6,330 nucleotides of DNA from Candidatus Woesearchaeota archaeon (GTDB lineage: Archaea; Nanobdellota; Nanobdellia; Woesearchaeales; ARS49): contig DAOVMP010000028.1 in NCBI GenBank assembly GCA_030630695.1, positions 1-6,330 on the forward strand, read 5' to 3'. Made by a program: the position numbers and the translations under genes. Below the pieces are notes generated by a model. That model was not told where the DNA came from and did not search any database. It saw nothing but the letters and a program-made list of their open reading frames with translations. Shown piece by piece: positions 5,497 to 6,330 of this stretch. How positions within the stretch are numbered: position 1 is the stretch's first letter; each line of letters opens with the position of its first letter.

Positions 5497-5900
5497 TAAT
5501 AGTTGCATTAGGATTATTCGCAGGATATTTATTAGGAAAATACCTAAAAAAAGAAGTAAAACAAGGCAGAAATTACTTATTTTTATTACAGAAAGCATTA
5601 TTCACAGTCTGTATTTTTATTGTAATGTATGAATATCGCGACATTGTTCACTTTGTATGGATTGGAGCATTAGTATTATTCTTATACTATTTTTATCACA
5701 AAAAAGTAAATCAAATATTGATTTATGCGTTTTTAGGAGCATTAGCATTTTTAGCATATGATTATTTCCTGCCATTAGCAGGAGCACAGTTTTTATACGG
5801 AATAACAACAGGAAGTTTGAATTTGAAAGATGAAAAATTGTTAATTAAAAGTGGAGCGGCATATGTTATTGTAGCTGTGGTGTTGATTTTATTGCTTTAA
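5469..5900 (+). CDS. Small multi-pass membrane protein, function unknown
   Basis: 143 residues with about five hydrophobic helices (roughly 5-23, 38-54, 59-77, 82-103 and 127-143) joined by short loops. A lysine/arginine-rich loop (KYLKKEVKQGR, 24-34) after helix 1 suggests that side faces the cytoplasm. There is no signal peptidase motif and no recognised family signature. The ATG lies inside the dph2 fragment, 8 nt after a G-rich run (GTGGGGG, 5454-5460) that may act as a weak ribosome binding site. It probably relies on the dph2 promoter and may be translationally coupled to that fragment. Its stop is 3 nt from the stop of the convergent gene. The function cannot be assigned. Confidence 0.75.
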   Translation: MAKEYIITIIIVALGLFAGYLLGKYLKKEVKQGRNYLFLLQKALFTVCIFIVMYEYRDIVHFVWIGALVLFLYYFYHKKVNQILIYAFLGALAFLAYDYFLPLAGAQFLYGITTGSLNLKDEKLLIKSGAAYVIVAVVLILLL

Positions 5901-5903
5901 GAA

Positions 5904-6158
5904 CTATTTATAATCGTCTTTTATGTTATGATAAACATATTCTAAACCAGGGCATTTTTTAATCGCGGGAGCAATGTATGGTTTTTCAAGATCATCTGTA
6001 AAATCTACATCTGGATCACCAAATGAAGCCAATCCAGGGACCGGGCCTCTGAAGTTAAAATCTTCTTCAGTGAAAAGTCTTCCGTGCTCGTCTCTTGCAG
6101 GTCGACCTTTTCTATTCCTGTCTCTTACACATAACCTATCTAGTTTTTCAGTTAACAT
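5904..6158 (-). CDS. Unrecognised 84-residue charged protein
   Basis: I do not recognise a family. The protein has a basic N-terminal segment (KLDRLCVRDRNRKGRPARDE, 5-24), then an acidic and aromatic, proline/glycine-rich part with FRGPVPGLASFGDPDVDF (36-53) and a Lys/Asp/Tyr-rich end. Cys10 and Cys69 are the only cysteines, so no zinc site is evident; no membrane segment or coiled coil is seen. ATG 6158 is chosen because a TATA box is centred about 26 nt upstream, giving a leaderless start; a TTG at 6179 in the same frame would add seven residues but lies within the promoter spacing. Codon use looks ordinary. It sits between the membrane protein and an insertion sequence end. A real gene is likely given the promoter. 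Confidence 0.6.
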   Translation of the reverse strand: MLTEKLDRLCVRDRNRKGRPARDEHGRLFTEEDFNFRGPVPGLASFGDPDVDFTDDLEKPYIAPAIKKCPGLEYVYHNIKDDYK

Positions 6159-6180
6159 AATATTTATATTAATAGACAAC

Positions 6181-6188
6181 TATTTAAA
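6181..6188 (-). promoter_or_regulatory. TATA box for the 84-residue protein
   Basis: The minus strand reads TTTAAATA, centred about 26 nt before the ATG at 6158, again the leaderless spacing. Confidence 0.6.
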
Positions 6189-6220
6189 CATTTCTTTACT
6201 ATAAACTATTCTAATATCCC

Positions 6221-6251
6221 GAAAGTGGGGCACAACACGAAACTAGGGCAC
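6221..6251. mobile_element. Insertion sequence terminus with tandem end repeats
   Basis: GAAAGTGGGGCAC (6221-6233) is repeated 18 bp later as GAAACTAGGGCAC (6239-6251), with 11 of 13 bases the same. The inner copy overlaps the transposase stop codon. Repeated motifs at an element end usually are transposase binding sites. The exact outer boundary, the partner end and any target duplication are not visible here. Confidence 0.5.
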
Positions 6252-6330
6252 AGTTAAGTCATTCCATATTTCTTTTGGTGTTTTATAATGAAGACTCATA
6301 TGTAGTCTTACTTCATTATAATGTTTAATA
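6243..6330 (-). CDS. IS transposase (rve/DDE integrase type), C-terminal end only
   Basis: The last 28 residues contain HYNEVRLHMSLHYKTPKEIW, the characteristic C-terminal signature of DDE integrase-core transposases of the IS3/IS481 type (consensus-like YN-x2-RPH-x-L-x3-TP). This follows the catalytic Glu region in these enzymes. The catalytic residues are outside the window to the right, so activity and exact family cannot be judged. The stop TAG at 6243-6245 falls within the terminal repeat, as is common in compact insertion sequences. Confidence 0.85.
   Translation of the reverse strand, partial: IKHYNEVRLHMSLHYKTPKEIWNDLTVP

Noticed and set aside
5974..6204. Plus-strand frame opposite the 84-residue protein
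   Set aside because: The minus-strand gene has a well placed TATA box; the plus frame has no start signal and a serine-rich composition typical of an antisense reading.
1..6330. CRISPR array
   Set aside because: No regularly spaced repeats of suitable length were seen anywhere in the window.

Overview
AT-rich archaeal window. Four things point to Archaea: a tRNA-Asn intron with a bulge-helix-bulge (BHB) splice motif at position 37/38, a Hel308-type helicase, a Dph2-type diphthamide gene fragment, and TATA boxes centred about 26 nt upstream of start codons (leaderless transcripts). Small, overlapping and split genes plus very high A+T would fit a reduced-genome (DPANN-like) archaeon, but that placement is inference.

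Layout. Positions 2-358 (+) hold the C-terminal end of a DEAD-box RNA helicase. An RmlD-like NAD(P)-dependent reductase (361-1224, +) follows two bases later. Converging on it is a minus-strand pair: a stand-alone MnmC-type methyltransferase (1238-1921) whose start overlaps the end of a Hel308-like protein (1857-3377). That protein holds only the C-terminal two thirds of Hel308: RecA2, winged helix, ratchet and HhH. It lacks the RecA1 ATPase half, yet has its own promoter placed exactly for a leaderless start. Next come a small cupin (3441-3794, -), a hairpin-dense spacer bounded by a partial copy of a tRNA 3' end, and tRNA-Ile(GAU) (-).

From 4028 to 4296 there is no protein gene. The stretch holds the tRNA-Ile promoter, a long nested hairpin of about 88 nt and a perfect 11-bp hairpin just before a free-standing LAGLIDADG homing endonuclease (4297-5100, +). 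The last codons of the endonuclease lie inside the 3' end of the opposing, intron-containing tRNA-Asn(GUU) gene. Divergent promoters separate tRNA-Asn from a truncated dph2 (5239-5496, +), which runs into a small multi-pass membrane protein (5469-5900, +). An unrecognised 84-residue protein (5904-6158, -) and the end of an insertion sequence with its transposase C-terminus (6221-6330, -) close the window.

The left part (RNA helicase, tRNA methyltransferase, Hel308-like protein) is nucleic-acid housekeeping. The tRNA-rich middle looks like a site of repeated integration: tRNA-end duplication, homing endonuclease, structured spacers. The right part shows gene decay and transposition. No complete new defence or mobile system can be demonstrated. 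The strongest oddities are the split Hel308, the truncated dph2 and the structured tRNA-flanked homing-endonuclease cassette.
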